From: Dechloromonas sp.
Lineage (GTDB): Bacteria; Pseudomonadota; Gammaproteobacteria; Burkholderiales; Rhodocyclaceae
NCBI GenBank assembly: GCA_028687035.1
Contig: JAQUAX010000008.1
Coordinates: 62,001 to 126,000, forward strand
Reading direction: 5' to 3'
Length of the DNA: 64,000 nucleotides
The position numbers were made by a program, and so were the translations under genes. Shown here piece by piece: positions 10,693-19,621 of this stretch; within the stretch, counting starts at the first letter, position 1; the number at the start of each line of letters is the position of its first letter. Under the pieces are notes generated by a model. That model saw only the letters and a program-made list of their open reading frames with translations. It was not told the DNA's origin and ran no database searches.

Positions 10693-11292
10693 CTACCAGC
10701 GCCGGTCGGGAGCCGTGTCGAGCAAGGGCCGCAGCTTGGCGGCAACCGCCTCGCGCGCCCGGAAGATGCGCGAGCGCACGGTGCCGATCGGACAGTCCAT
10801 GATGCCGGCGATTTCCTCGTAGGACAGCCCTTCGATTTCGCGCAGCACGATCGCCGTGCGCAATTCCTCGGGCAAGGCCTCCATCGCGGCATTGACGGTC
10901 TCGCCGATCTGCTTCGACAGCAGCAGGCTCTCCGGCGTGTTGATGTCGCGCAGTTGCGAAGCATCCTCGAAGCCTTCGGCCTCGTCGGCGTCGAATTCGG
11001 TGGAGGTCGGCGCGCGCCGTCCCTGCGACACCAGGTAGTTCTTCGCGGTGTTGATGCCGATCCGGTACAGCCAGGTGTAGAAGGCGCTGTCGCCGCGGAA
11101 GGACGGCAATGCGCGGTAGGCCTTGATGAACGCCTCCTGGGCGACGTCCTCGACCTCGGCCGGGTCGCGAATGAAGCGCGCCAGCAGCCGCCCGAGCTTG
11201 CGCTGGTATTTGCTGACCAACTGGTCGAAGGCATGCTGGTCGCCGCCTTGCGCCCGCTCGACCAGTGCCTGATCGATCTCGCGCTCACTCAT
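10693..11292 (-). CDS. rpoE: RNA polymerase sigma factor RpoE (AlgU)
   Basis: A 199-residue ECF sigma factor for the envelope-stress response. Region 2 spans roughly 20-95, with the core-binding and -10 recognition segments DVAQEAFIKAYRALPSF and WLYRIGINTAKNYL. Region 4 occupies about 130-185 (IEGLSYEEIAGIMDCPIGTVRSRI, a helix-turn-helix that reads the -35). It starts at the ATG at 11292. Upstream is a good sigma-70-type promoter. Downstream come rseC and degP directly: no anti-sigma gene rseA or rseB is encoded here. Confidence 0.96.
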   Translation of the reverse strand: MSEREIDQALVERAQGGDQHAFDQLVSKYQRKLGRLLARFIRDPAEVEDVAQEAFIKAYRALPSFRGDSAFYTWLYRIGINTAKNYLVSQGRRAPTSTEFDADEAEGFEDASQLRDINTPESLLLSKQIGETVNAAMEALPEELRTAIVLREIEGLSYEEIAGIMDCPIGTVRSRIFRAREAVAAKLRPLLDTAPDRRW

Positions 11293-11338
11293 GATTCCGG
11301 TTTTCCCTGTGGTTTGTCGTTGATTTGTTTGTGGCCGG

Positions 11339-11367
11339 AGTATAACGCAGCAAATTTTCCCCGTCAG
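11339..11367 (-). promoter_or_regulatory. Sigma-70-type promoter for rpoE-rseC-degP
   Basis: Reading the minus strand, CTGACG (11362-11367) is followed by exactly 17 bp and TATACT (11339-11344). These match the -35 at 4 of 6 and the -10 at 5 of 6 positions. The predicted start is about 40 nt upstream of the rpoE ATG. I see no obvious GGAACTT-type sigma-E promoter in this gap. Confidence 0.65.
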
Positions 11368-11424
11368 ATAGCGGCTTTCCCCTAATTTTGTGACCGTCTG
11401 TAACGGGATGAATCGTTTTTGGCG

Positions 11425-11433
11425 TGCTATATT
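11425..11433 (+). promoter_or_regulatory. Extended -10 promoter for nadB
   Basis: TGCTATATT combines a TGn extension with a 5-of-6 match to TATAAT. No convincing -35 sits 17 bp upstream, which is tolerated by extended -10 promoters. The inferred start is near 11440, leaving a leader of about 25 nt before the GTG of nadB. Confidence 0.55.
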
Positions 11434-11464
11434 CGGGCAAAACCGATTCCATCAGAGAACAGCC

Positions 11465-13042
11465 GTGCAAGAATTTGATGTCCTGATCATCGGCAGCGGC
11501 CTGGCCGGCCAGTCTGCCGCCCTTCGTCTTGCCGAAAGCCGGCGCGTCGCGCTGGTCAGCAAGCGCACGCTCGAGGATTCGGCGTCCGGCTGGGCCCAGG
11601 GTGGCATCGCCGCGGTGCTCGACAGCAAGGACTCGATCGAGGCGCACATCCGCGACACCCTGGTTGCTGGCGCCTGGCTCAACGATGAGAAGGCGACACG
11701 CTTCGTCGTCGAGAACGGTCGCCGCGCGATCGAGTGGCTGATCGACCAGGGCGTTCCCTTCACCAAGGATGAATCGGGCTATCACCTGACCCGCGAGGGC
11801 GGCCACAGCGCCCGCCGCGTGATCCACGTCGCCGACGCGACCGGCGCCGCGGTCCAGGAAACCCTGACCCAGAAGGTCCGGAACAATCCGAACATCACGA
11901 TCCTCGAGCACCACATCGCGATCGACCTGATCACCGGCGACAAGCTGGGCTCCGGCGAGAACCGCTGCTTCGGCGCCTACGTGCTGGACAGCCGCAACGG
12001 CGAAGTGCAGACCCTCGGCGCGCCGAACACGCTGATCGCAACCGGCGGCGCCGGCAAGGTTTACCTCTACACGACCAACCCGGACACCTCGACCGGCGAC
12101 GGCATCGCGATGGCCTACCGGGCCGGCTGCCAGGTCGCCAACATGGAATTCATCCAGTTCCATCCGACCTGCCTGTACCACCCGCAGGCCAAGTCCTTCC
12201 TGATTTCCGAAGCCGTGCGCGGCGAAGGCGGCCTGCTGAAACTGCCGGACGGCACCCGCTTCATGCCCGAACACGACGAACGCGCCGAACTGGCCCCACG
12301 CGACGTGGTCGCCCGGGCGATCGATTTCGAAATGAAGAAGCGCGGCCTCGACTGCGTCTATCTGGACATCTCGCACAAGGGTGAGGATTTCATCCGCGCC
12401 CACTTCCCGAACATCCACGCCCGCTGCCTGGAACTGGGCATCGACATCGCACGCGACCCGATCCCGGTCGTTCCCGCCGCGCACTACACGTGCGGCGGCA
12501 TCGTCTGCGACCTCAAGGGACGCACCGACGTCGCCGGCCTCTACGTCGCCGGCGAGGCCTCCTGTACCGGGCTGCACGGCGCCAACCGGCTGGCCTCCAA
12601 TTCGCTGCTCGAATGCCTGGTTTTTTCGGAGGCCGCGGTCAACGACATCCTGGACCAGGAAACCGCCCGCCTGCCGGCGCTGCCGCGCTGGGACGACAGC
12701 CGGGTCACCGATGCCGACGAGGAAGTCGTCATTTCGCACAACTGGGACGAACTGCGCCGCTTCATGTGGGACTACGTCGGCATCGTGCGCACCACGAAGC
12801 GGCTGAAGCGGGCCAGCCACCGGATCCGCCTGCTGATGCGGGAGATCGACGAGTTCTACGCCAATTTCCGGGTCAGTCACGACCTGATCGAATTGCGCAA
12901 CCTGGTCGTCACGGCCGACCTGATCGTCCGCTGCGCGATGCGCCGCCGCGAAAGCCGCGGCCTGCACTACTCCCCGGACTACCCGGAGATGCTGCCGAAG
13001 CCGCGCAACACGGTGCTCAAGCGGCGCCGTCCGGCGCGCTGA
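11465..13042 (+). CDS. nadB: L-aspartate oxidase
   Basis: A 525-residue flavoprotein that oxidises L-aspartate to iminoaspartate, the first step of de novo NAD synthesis. The FAD dinucleotide fold is at the N-terminus ([19 protein letters not shown]). Other family motifs are [10 protein letters not shown] near 46-55, FHPTC, and [11 protein letters not shown] with [15 protein letters not shown] in the second half. The C-terminal helical domain carries [16 protein letters not shown]. The GTG at 11465 is chosen over an in-frame ATG 75 bp upstream because it begins the family N-terminus and follows the extended -10 promoter. Its last 26 bp overlap the convergent YgfX-like gene. Confidence 0.96.
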   Translation: MQEFDVLIIGSGLAGQSAALRLAESRRVALVSKRTLEDSASGWAQGGIAAVLDSKDSIEAHIRDTLVAGAWLNDEKATRFVVENGRRAIEWLIDQGVPFTKDESGYHLTREGGHSARRVIHVADATGAAVQETLTQKVRNNPNITILEHHIAIDLITGDKLGSGENRCFGAYVLDSRNGEVQTLGAPNTLIATGGAGKVYLYTTNPDTSTGDGIAMAYRAGCQVANMEFIQFHPTCLYHPQAKSFLISEAVRGEGGLLKLPDGTRFMPEHDERAELAPRDVVARAIDFEMKKRGLDCVYLDISHKGEDFIRAHFPNIHARCLELGIDIARDPIPVVPAAHYTCGGIVCDLKGRTDVAGLYVAGEASCTGLHGANRLASNSLLECLVFSEAAVNDILDQETARLPALPRWDDSRVTDADEEVVISHNWDELRRFMWDYVGIVRTTKRLKRASHRIRLLMREIDEFYANFRVSHDLIELRNLVVTADLIVRCAMRRRESRGLHYSPDYPEMLPKPRNTVLKRRRPAR

Positions 13043-13457
13043 AGCCGGCCCGCCAGCGCAAGAAAACCCGCAAACGACGGAAATCCCCGGCCGGCAGGTT
13101 GTCGACGGTAGCCAGCACGGCGCGCCGTCGCCCATCGGCGGCCTCGACCCGGAATACCGTCAGCCAGGGATGCACCGTCGCCCCGGGCAGCAGCCGGACC
13201 GCTCCGAAATCACTCCCCTCGCCCACCGGCGCCAGAGCCAGGCCGCCATCGCGCGCCAGACGCAGGCGACAGGGGTTCTGCCGCAGATGCCGCCAGGCGA
13301 TGGCAGCAATGCCCCAGACAGCGGCCAGAATCGATGCCTGGATGAGCGTCGACCGCGGCCAGGCGATGACGAGCACCGAGGCCAGGCCGGCCGAGGCCAG
13401 CAACAGGCGCTCCAGAAAACGCGAACGGTGCAGTCCGACGATGATCGGAAACTGCAC
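13017..13457 (-). CDS. YgfX/CptA-like inner-membrane protein
   Basis: A 146-residue protein with two adjacent hydrophobic helices (about 18-33 and 38-53), followed by a soluble beta-rich domain ending in FLRWRAGF. This arrangement fits the YgfX family, whose E. coli member is reported as the membrane toxin partner (CptA) of SdhE/CptB. It starts with GTG at 13457, lies 26 bp after fabF on the same strand and probably belongs to that transcript. No SdhE-like partner is in the window. The YgfX name rests on topology and the position next to nadB, so it is less certain than its neighbours. Confidence 0.62.
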   Translation of the reverse strand: MQFPIIVGLHRSRFLERLLLASAGLASVLVIAWPRSTLIQASILAAVWGIAAIAWRHLRQNPCRLRLARDGGLALAPVGEGSDFGAVRLLPGATVHPWLTVFRVEAADGRRRAVLATVDNLPAGDFRRLRVFLRWRAGFSAPDGAA

Positions 13458-13483
13458 CGTTCGTACTCCGCGAACGCCGCGGG

Positions 13484-14719
13484 TCAGACGCGCTTGAAGA
13501 CCAGCGAGCCGTTGGTTCCGCCGAAGCCGAAGTTGTTCTTCAGCGCGATGTCGATCTGCATCGGCCGCGCCGCATTGGCGCAGTAATCCAGGTCACATTC
13601 CGGATCCTGGTTGAGGATGTTGATCGTCGGCGGGGAGATCTGGTGATGCAGGGCCAGCACGGTGAACAGCGATTCGATGCCGCCGGCGCCGCCCAGCAGG
13701 TGGCCGGTCATCGACTTGGTCGAATTGACGACGACCTTGTACGCGGCATCGCCGAAGGCGGCCTTGATCGCGTCGGACTCGTTCTTGTCGCCGAGCGGCG
13801 TCGAAGTGCCGTGCGCATTGACGTACTGCACATCGGACGGACCGATGCCGGCATTCTTCAGCGCATTGACCATCGAGCGGCGCGGACCGTCCATGTTCGG
13901 CGCGGTGATGTGGTAGGCATCGGCGCTGCGGCCGTAACCGATCAGCTCGGCGTAGATCTTCGCGCCGCGAGCCTTCGCATGCTCGTATTCCTCGAGCACC
14001 AGCACGCCGGCGCCCTCGCCCAGCACGAAGCCGTCGCGGTCCTTGTCCCACGGACGGCTGGCGGTCGCCGGGTCGTCGTTGCGGGTGGACAGTGCGCGCG
14101 CCGCGCAGAAACCGCCGAGCCCGAGCGGCGACACGGTCGATTCGGCACCACCGGCAACCATCACGTCGGCATCGCCGTATTCGATGATGCGGGCCGCTTC
14201 GCCAATCGAGTGCGTACCGGTCGTGCAGGCCGTGACGATCGACAGGTTCGGGCCCTTGAAGCCGTATTCGATCGACAGGTTGCCGGAGATCATGTTGATG
14301 ATCGATCCGGGAACGAAGAAGGGCGACACCTTGCGCACACCAGCCGCGTTGTACTCGTCCTTGGTGGCTTCGATCAGCGGCAGGCCGCCGATGCCCGAGC
14401 CGATCGCCACGCCGACGCGCTCGGGGTCGGCCGCATCCGCCTGATCCAGGCCGGCGTCACGCACGGCCTGCATGCCGGCTGCCAGGCCGTAATGGATGAA
14501 GGTATCCATGCGGCGGGCATCCTTGGCGGAGATGTACTGGGTGATATCGAAATTCTTGACTTCGCCGGCGAACTGGACCGGGAAGGACGAAGTGTCGAAG
14601 CGGGTGATCGGGGCGATGCCCGAACGGCCGGCGATGATGTTCTGCCAGGCTTCTTCGACGCTGTTGCCGACCGGGGAAACGAGCCCGAGGCCGGTGATGA
14701 CGACTCTGCGACGTGCCAA
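13484..14719 (-). CDS. fabF: Beta-ketoacyl-ACP synthase II
   Basis: A 411-residue condensing enzyme that elongates acyl-ACP with malonyl-ACP. The Cys-His-His triad is visible: Cys in [11 protein letters not shown], His in [11 protein letters not shown] and His in [12 protein letters not shown]. Two starts are possible. A GTG at 14728 overlaps the only SD, while a TTG at 14719 has GGAG (14728-14731) at a good 8-nt spacing and gives the family N-terminus [12 protein letters not shown] therefore chose the TTG. It is the last fab gene of the operon and follows a strong hairpin downstream of acpP. Confidence 0.95.
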   Translation of the reverse strand: MARRRVVITGLGLVSPVGNSVEEAWQNIIAGRSGIAPITRFDTSSFPVQFAGEVKNFDITQYISAKDARRMDTFIHYGLAAGMQAVRDAGLDQADAADPERVGVAIGSGIGGLPLIEATKDEYNAAGVRKVSPFFVPGSIINMISGNLSIEYGFKGPNLSIVTACTTGTHSIGEAARIIEYGDADVMVAGGAESTVSPLGLGGFCAARALSTRNDDPATASRPWDKDRDGFVLGEGAGVLVLEEYEHAKARGAKIYAELIGYGRSADAYHITAPNMDGPRRSMVNALKNAGIGPSDVQYVNAHGTSTPLGDKNESDAIKAAFGDAAYKVVVNSTKSMTGHLLGGAGGIESLFTVLALHHQISPPTINILNQDPECDLDYCANAARPMQIDIALKNNFGFGGTNGSLVFKRV

Positions 14720-14744
14720 GATGTGCACTCCGAAAGCAAAAGTA

Positions 14745-14773
14745 GCAAGGCCGGCCTTGGGGGCCGGCCTTGC
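14745..14773 (-). terminator. Perfect 12-bp inverted repeat between acpP and fabF (attenuator candidate)
   Basis: Arms 14745-14756 and 14762-14773 are exact complements (core GGCCGGCC) around a 5-nt loop. On the minus-strand transcript the stem is followed by a short, imperfect T-rich stretch (TACTTTTG). It is therefore a weak terminator or an mRNA-stabilising 3' stem rather than a full stop. It would let acpP be expressed above fabF. Confidence 0.7.
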
Positions 14774-14793
14774 CTGGATAAACCGGTATTGGC

Positions 14794-15048
<255 letters not shown>

Positions 15049-15074
15049 TCAAGGGTACGAAAAAAAACAACGAG

Positions 15075-15083
15075 ATTCTACCA
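15075..15083 (-). promoter_or_regulatory. Internal extended -10 promoter for acpP
   Basis: Minus strand TGGTAGAAT: a TGn extension plus a 5-of-6 match to TATAAT. The inferred start is near 15068, about 38 nt upstream of the acpP ATG. The same TGGTAGAAT sequence appears upstream of typA (34287-34295). It overlaps a 9-bp imperfect palindrome (15081-15098). Confidence 0.5.
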
Positions 15084-15103
15084 AAACCCGGGTCTTGGTG
15101 TAA

Positions 15104-15844
15104 TCAATCCATGAACATGCCGCCATTCACATGCACGGTGGTTCCCGTGACATACGAGGCGGCGGGTGAAACCAGGAAGCCGACGGCACCGGCGACATCT
15201 TCCGGCGTACCGGCACGGGCCAGCGGAATCGACGCCAGCATGGCCGCCTTCTGCTCCTCGGTCAAGGCGTGCGTCATGTCGGTGGCGATGAAGCCGGGCG
15301 CGACGCAGTTGACGGTGATGTTGCGGCTGCCCAGCTCGCGGGCCAGCGAACGGCTCAGGCCGGCGACGCCGGCCTTGGCCGCGCAGTAGTTGGCCTGGCC
15401 GGCATTGCCGGAATAGCCGACGACCGACGAAATATTGACGATGCGCCCGAAACGCGCCTTCATCATGCCGCGCATCACGGCGCGCGACAGGCGGAAGACG
15501 GCCTTCAGGTTGGTGTCGATGACGGCATCCCACTCATCGTCGCCCATGCGCATCGCCAGGTTATCGCGGGTGATGCCGGCATTATTGACGAGCACGGTGA
15601 TGGCGCCGAACTCCTTGGCCAGCTCGCCGAGCACGGCATCGGTCTGCGCGACGTCGGTGACATTCAACGCGACGCCCCGGCCCTTGATGCCGGCTTCGGC
15701 CAGGTAGGCGGAAATCTTCGCGGCACCCTCGTCGGTGGTCGCGGTACCGATCACGGTCGCGCCCTGGCGACCGAGTTCGAGCGCGATGGCGCGGCCGATG
15801 CCGCGGGTAGCGCCGGTGACGAGTGCGATCTTGTCGTTCAGCAT
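15104..15844 (-). CDS. fabG: 3-oxoacyl-ACP reductase
   Basis: A 246-residue short-chain dehydrogenase that reduces beta-ketoacyl-ACP with NADPH. It has the Rossmann TGATRGIG at residues 10-17, NNAG, and the catalytic Ser (ISSVVGY) with Tyr-x3-Lys (NYCAAKAG). The ATG at 15844 gives the family start MLNDKIALVTGA; the open frame upstream lacks homology. Four bp separate it from the fabD stop. Standard length and position between fabD and acpP. Confidence 0.97.
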   Translation of the reverse strand: MLNDKIALVTGATRGIGRAIALELGRQGATVIGTATTDEGAAKISAYLAEAGIKGRGVALNVTDVAQTDAVLGELAKEFGAITVLVNNAGITRDNLAMRMGDDEWDAVIDTNLKAVFRLSRAVMRGMMKARFGRIVNISSVVGYSGNAGQANYCAAKAGVAGLSRSLARELGSRNITVNCVAPGFIATDMTHALTEEQKAAMLASIPLARAGTPEDVAGAVGFLVSPAASYVTGTTVHVNGGMFMD

Positions 15845-15848
15845 GCGA

Positions 15849-16775
15849 TCACTCCAGGCCGAGGTTGGCTTCGATCGCTGCGGCATCGGCTAGCGCGACC
15901 CCGGCGACGCCGTCGGCGCAACGCTTGGTCAGGCCGGCCAGCACCTTGCCCGGGCCGCATTCGGCGACGGTGGACACGCCCATCGCGGCCATTTTCTGCA
16001 CGGTCTCGACCCAGCGCACCGGGTTGTAGGCCTGGCGGACCAGCGCGTCCTTGATGCGGGCCGGATCGTTTTCGATCTCGACATCGACGTTGTTGATGAC
16101 CGGGATCGCCGGCGCATTGAACGCCAGTTCGGCCAGCCGGGCGGCCAGCTTGTCGGCGGCCGGACGAATCAGCGACGAATGGAAGGGTGCGGAGACCGGC
16201 AGCGCCTTGGCCAGCTTGGCGCCACGCGCCTTGCAGGCGTCCATCGCGCGTTCGACGGCGGCCTTGTGGCCGGCGATCACGGTCTGGCCGTTGGCATTGA
16301 AATTGACCGGCTCAACGACTTCGCCCTGTGCCGCCTCGGCGCACGCGGCGACGATGCCCGCATTGTCGAGGCCAAGCACCGCAGCCATCGCGCCGGTGCC
16401 GAGCGGCACGGCTTCCTGCATCGCGGCGGCGCGCAGGCGGACCAGCGGCACCGCATCCTTGAAGGCAATGACGCCGGCAGCGACCAGCGCGGAGTATTCG
16501 CCGAGACTGTGGCCGGCGACGACGGCGGGCATCCTGCCGCCCTTCTCGCACCACAGGCGCCAGGCGGCGATGCCGGTGGTCAGCATCACCGGCTGCGTAT
16601 TGACCGTCTGCGCCAGCAGTTCGGCCGGACCCTCGGCGACCATCGCCCACAGGTCATCGCCGAGTGCCGCGGAGGCTTCGTCGAAAGTCGCGCGGACCAC
16701 GGCGGAATCGCCGTAAGCCGCCATCATGCCAACGCTCTGCGAGCCCTGGCCGGGAAATACGAAGGCAAAAGACAC
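15849..16775 (-). CDS. fabD: Malonyl-CoA:ACP transacylase
   Basis: A 308-residue enzyme that loads malonate onto ACP. The N-terminal FVFPGQGSQSVGM and the nucleophile motif GHSLGEYSAL (Ser near 92) are diagnostic. QTVIAGH and PVSAPFHSSL (with the second active-site His) follow. It starts at a GTG (16775) preceded by GGAG at about 10 nt. The reading frame continues far upstream as an out-of-frame shadow of fabH, so the GTG is preferred. It lies 17 bp after fabH. Confidence 0.96.
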   Translation of the reverse strand: MSFAFVFPGQGSQSVGMMAAYGDSAVVRATFDEASAALGDDLWAMVAEGPAELLAQTVNTQPVMLTTGIAAWRLWCEKGGRMPAVVAGHSLGEYSALVAAGVIAFKDAVPLVRLRAAAMQEAVPLGTGAMAAVLGLDNAGIVAACAEAAQGEVVEPVNFNANGQTVIAGHKAAVERAMDACKARGAKLAKALPVSAPFHSSLIRPAADKLAARLAELAFNAPAIPVINNVDVEIENDPARIKDALVRQAYNPVRWVETVQKMAAMGVSTVAECGPGKVLAGLTKRCADGVAGVALADAAAIEANLGLE

Positions 16776-16792
16776 GTTGAAAGTCTCCTGTT

Positions 16793-17752
16793 TCAGAATT
16801 CGAGCAGGGCTGCGCCCCACGTGAAGCCGCCACCGACGCCCTCGACCAGGACCTTCTGGCCGCGCTGGATGCGTCCGTCGCGGACCGCCTCGTCGAGCGC
16901 CAGCGGCACCGAGGCGGCCGAGGTGTTGCCGTGACGGTCGACGGTGACGATGACCTTGTCGCGATCGATGCCCAGCTTCTTGCCGGTGGCCTCGATGATG
17001 CGGATGTTGGCCTGATGCGGAATCAGCCAGTCGACGTCGGCGGTCGCGACGCCGGCATTCGCGCAGACTTCCTCGGCGATGTCGGCCAGCACGCGCACCG
17101 CGAACTTGAACACGGCCTGTCCGTCCATGCGCAGGAAGGGGTCGCCGGTGACCTGGCCGCCGCAGACCTGTCCGGGAACGTTCAGGATGCCCGACTGGCT
17201 GCCGTCGGCGTGCATCGCGGTGGCCAGGATACCCGGCTTTTCCGAGGCTTCCAGCACCACGGCACCGGCACCGTCGCCGAACAGCACACAGGTGCCCCGG
17301 TCGTTCCAGTCGAGGATGCGCGAGAACACCTCGGCGCCGATCACCAGCGCCCGGCGGTGACTGCCGGAGCGGATGAATTTTTCGGCGATCCCCAAGGCGT
17401 ACGTGAAGCCGCTGCACACGGCCTGCACGTCGAAGGCGGCAGCCCCCTTGTTGCCCAGCTTGCCCTGGATCAGGCAGGCCGTGCTCGGGAAGATGTAATC
17501 CGGGGTCGACGTCGCAACGATGATCAGATCGAGCGTCTCGGCCCCGATGCCGGCCATCTCCAGCGCCCGCTGCGCGGCGGTCAGGCCGAGCTGGCTCGAC
17601 GTCGTTCCCGGCTCGGCGAGATAGCGGCTGCGGATGCCGGTCCGGGTGACGATCCATTCATCGTTGGTGTCGATGCCGCGGGCGGCCAGATCGTCATTGC
17701 TGACCGGATTGCCCGGCAGGCAGCTGCCGGTACCGATGACGCGTGCAAACAT
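16793..17752 (-). CDS. fabH: Beta-ketoacyl-ACP synthase III
   Basis: A 319-residue initiating condensing enzyme that joins acetyl-CoA to malonyl-ACP. The catalytic Cys is in [12 protein letters not shown] (about residue 112), His in [10 protein letters not shown] (about 247) and Asn in RHGNTSAAS (about 276). The N-terminus [11 protein letters not shown] is typical. Its ATG directly abuts the plsX stop, with no intergenic base. Confidence 0.97.
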   Translation of the reverse strand: MFARVIGTGSCLPGNPVSNDDLAARGIDTNDEWIVTRTGIRSRYLAEPGTTSSQLGLTAAQRALEMAGIGAETLDLIIVATSTPDYIFPSTACLIQGKLGNKGAAAFDVQAVCSGFTYALGIAEKFIRSGSHRRALVIGAEVFSRILDWNDRGTCVLFGDGAGAVVLEASEKPGILATAMHADGSQSGILNVPGQVCGGQVTGDPFLRMDGQAVFKFAVRVLADIAEEVCANAGVATADVDWLIPHQANIRIIEATGKKLGIDRDKVIVTVDRHGNTSAASVPLALDEAVRDGRIQRGQKVLVEGVGGGFTWGAALLEF

Positions 17753-18769
17753 TCAGGCTTTCTCCTCCCCGTCCGCCGGCGGCGCCAGGCGTGCGGTAAT
17801 TCGCTCCAGCACCCTGTTTTCGGCGGCATCCCAGGCCCGGCGTATCGCGTGGCCAAAGGACAGCACGTCGGCCGAGCCGTGGCTCTTGACCGAGATGCCT
17901 CGCAGACCGAGCAGGATGGCGCCGTTGTAGCGGCGATGGTCGAATCTTTTCTTGAAATTGTTGAGTACGGAAATCGCTGCCAGGGCAGCCATCTTGGTCA
18001 GCCAGTTGCGCTTGAATTCGCTCTTCAGCGACGAAGCGAGCATCTGGGCCAGACCTTCCGATGTCTTCAGCGCGACATTGCCGACGAAGCCGTCGCAGAC
18101 GATAACGTCGGCGTCTCCGCGATAGATGCCGTCACCCTCGACATTACCGATGAAATTCAGGCCGGAGGAGCGCAACAGTTCGGCGGCCGCCTTGACCACC
18201 TCATTGCCCTTGATCTCCTCTTCGCCGATATTCAGGATGCCGACGGTCGGACGTTCCTTGTGCTCCATCGCAGCGACCAGCATCGCACCCATAATGCCGA
18301 ACTGCAGCAGGTGCTCGGGACCGCAATCGACGTTCGCCCCGAGGTCGAGCATGTGCGTGTGGCCGTTGACGGTAGGCAGCGGCGCACAGATCGCCGGACG
18401 CTCGATACCAGGCAGCATCTTCAGCACGAAGCGCGAAATGGCCATCAGGGCGCCGGTATTGCCGGCCGACACGCAGGCGTCCGCCTCGCCGGACTTGACG
18501 AGGTTGATCGCCACCCGCATCGACGAATCCTTCTTGTTGCGCAGCGCGAGCGCCGGCGATTCGTCCATGCCGACGACCTCGCTGGCGTGCACCAGGCGGA
18601 ATCGCGGGTCGGAGAGATGTGCACCGAGCAACGGGCGCAGGACATCTTCCCGGCCGACCAGGATCAGATGCGCCGCCGGATGCTCGGCCAGAAAACGGAT
18701 AGCCGCGGGCACCGTCACCGACGGCCCGTGGTCACCCCCCATGCAATCAATGGCGATGCGGGTTGTCAT
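17753..18769 (-). CDS. plsX: Phosphate acyltransferase PlsX
   Basis: A 338-residue enzyme that converts acyl-ACP to acyl-phosphate, feeding PlsY in phospholipid synthesis and so linking the fab genes to membrane lipid supply. Recognised by the N-terminus [14 protein letters not shown] and by [10 protein letters not shown] in the middle; the length is normal. A strong hairpin with a T-rich tail (18773-18811) ends just 3 bp before the start codon. I see no clear SD in the usual place, so initiation may depend on read-through and the fold of this leader. Confidence 0.96.
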   Translation of the reverse strand: MTTRIAIDCMGGDHGPSVTVPAAIRFLAEHPAAHLILVGREDVLRPLLGAHLSDPRFRLVHASEVVGMDESPALALRNKKDSSMRVAINLVKSGEADACVSAGNTGALMAISRFVLKMLPGIERPAICAPLPTVNGHTHMLDLGANVDCGPEHLLQFGIMGAMLVAAMEHKERPTVGILNIGEEEIKGNEVVKAAAELLRSSGLNFIGNVEGDGIYRGDADVIVCDGFVGNVALKTSEGLAQMLASSLKSEFKRNWLTKMAALAAISVLNNFKKRFDHRRYNGAILLGLRGISVKSHGSADVLSFGHAIRRAWDAAENRVLERITARLAPPADGEEKA

Positions 18770-18772
18770 GGC

Positions 18773-18811
18773 AAAAGAAAAGGCAGGCGATCCCGGAGGG
18801 ACCGCCTGCCT
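18773..18811 (-). terminator. Terminator/attenuator hairpin between rpmF and plsX
   Basis: On the minus strand a 9-bp stem (arms 18803-18811 and 18781-18789, core GGCAGGCG) encloses a loop with its own TCCC/GGGA pairing. It is followed by TTTCTTTT (18773-18780). This resembles an intrinsic terminator placed so that rpmF is expressed above plsX-fab. Confidence 0.72.
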
Positions 18812-18823
18812 TTCATTGAACGA

Positions 18824-19003
18824 TTACTCGCCCTTGCCCTTCAGGACTTTCTTGCCGCGGTAGAAACCGGTCGGGGAGACGTGGTGACGCAGGTGGACTT
18901 CGCCCGTGGTCGACTCGACGGCCAGCGACGGAGCGGTCAGAAAATCATGCGCACGGTGCATGCCGCGCTTGGACGGGGACTTCTTGTTTTGTTGAACGGC
19001 CAT
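18824..19003 (-). CDS. rpmF: 50S ribosomal protein L32
   Basis: A 59-residue basic ribosomal protein translated by eye from the minus strand: it starts [20 protein letters not shown] and ends [10 protein letters not shown]. The N-terminal [21 protein letters not shown] segment is the bL32 hallmark. The zinc-binding Cys pairs of the C+ form are absent ([14 protein letters not shown] instead), so this is a C-minus L32. SD GGAG lies about 7 nt before the ATG. It lies between yceD and plsX, the universal yceD-rpmF-plsX order, and is followed by a hairpin. Confidence 0.97.
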   Translation of the reverse strand: MAVQQNKKSPSKRGMHRAHDFLTAPSLAVESTTGEVHLRHHVSPTGFYRGKKVLKGKGE

Positions 19004-19021
19004 GTTGTTACTCCAAAAAAA

Positions 19022-19510
19022 TCAGTTCGGCTTACCCTTCAGTCCGGCCAGCGTGGCGAACGGATTGATCCGCTCCCCCGCATCGGCCGCACTGGGCAGA
19101 CCACATTTTTCGTGCCGCGGCGCGACCGGCAGGGCCAGGAGAATCTCGTCCTCCACCAACTCGGCCACATCCAGTTCGCGTGCCACCGGCAGGAAATCCC
19201 GGGTGTCGTCTTCCAGTTCGTCTTGCGACAGATCGGCGCCTTCCGGAACGAGTTCCAGCCGGCTATCGACGTCGAGATCGTAAGGCACGGCCTCCAGGCA
19301 ACGCTGACAGACGAGCGGGAGAACCCCGGTCACCACCAGTCGAAGCATGGATTCTCCGCGCGCCCCCTTGAACCCTTCGAGATGGTAGGCAAGCTCGCCA
19401 TCCGTCCGGGTCAGCAGGTCGTGCAGGCGCTCCAGACCCGAAATGCCCAGCGTTCCCTTGAGAACACGACCATCCCTGGCGAAAGCGAAAGCGTCCGAAA
19501 TCCTTTTCAA
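19022..19510 (-). CDS. yceD: YceD family protein (DUF177)
   Basis: A 162-residue protein with the DUF177 core LPLVCQRCLEAVPYDLD (Cys-x2-Cys near 68-71), a Glu/Asp-rich middle and the C-terminal INPFATLAGLKG. YceD is encoded just before rpmF in most bacteria and is linked to 23S rRNA synthesis or processing. The start is a TTG at 19510, since no ATG or GTG fits the family N-terminus; this leaves a 22-nt leader from the predicted promoter. It is the first gene of the fatty-acid operon. Confidence 0.92.
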   Translation of the reverse strand: MKRISDAFAFARDGRVLKGTLGISGLERLHDLLTRTDGELAYHLEGFKGARGESMLRLVVTGVLPLVCQRCLEAVPYDLDVDSRLELVPEGADLSQDELEDDTRDFLPVARELDVAELVEDEILLALPVAPRHEKCGLPSAADAGERINPFATLAGLKGKPN

Positions 19511-19538
19511 TCTTGAACCGTTACGACTTAAACGTTAA

Positions 19539-19567
19539 ATGATATTATTTTTGGCTCACCAAGTCAA
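19539..19567 (-). promoter_or_regulatory. Sigma-70 promoter of the yceD-rpmF-plsX-fab operon
   Basis: On the minus strand TTGACT (19562-19567) is separated by exactly 17 bp from TATCAT (19539-19544). Each hexamer matches consensus at 5 of 6. The spacer is A/T-rich near the -10. The start is inferred near 19532. Confidence 0.78.
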
Positions 19568-19573
19568 AACAAA

Positions 19574-19609
19574 GTGTTGCCTCAACAAGTTTTCGCAACA
19601 CCTTGTTGC
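19574..19609 (+). repeat. Two interleaved 7-bp inverted repeats upstream of maf
   Basis: Arm A 19574-19580 (GTGTTGC) pairs with A' 19595-19601. Arm B 19583-19589 (CAACAAG) pairs with B' 19602-19608. The order A-B-A'-B' means the two stems are mutually exclusive hairpins or a pseudoknot-type fold. A third, shorter hairpin (19595-19600 with 19604-19609) overlaps them. It lies in the divergent yceD/maf gap, upstream of the maf ATG. Confidence 0.55.
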
Positions 19610-19621
19610 TACGAGCCTTTC

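Noticed and set aside
11390-11464. Upstream ATG as the start of nadB
   Set aside because: It would lie ahead of the likely transcription start and adds 25 residues not found in the family N-terminus; the GTG at 11465 fits better.
16931-19516. An 860-codon plus-strand frame opposite fabH, plsX, rpmF and yceD
   Set aside because: Antisense shadow of well-supported genes with low-information sequence.
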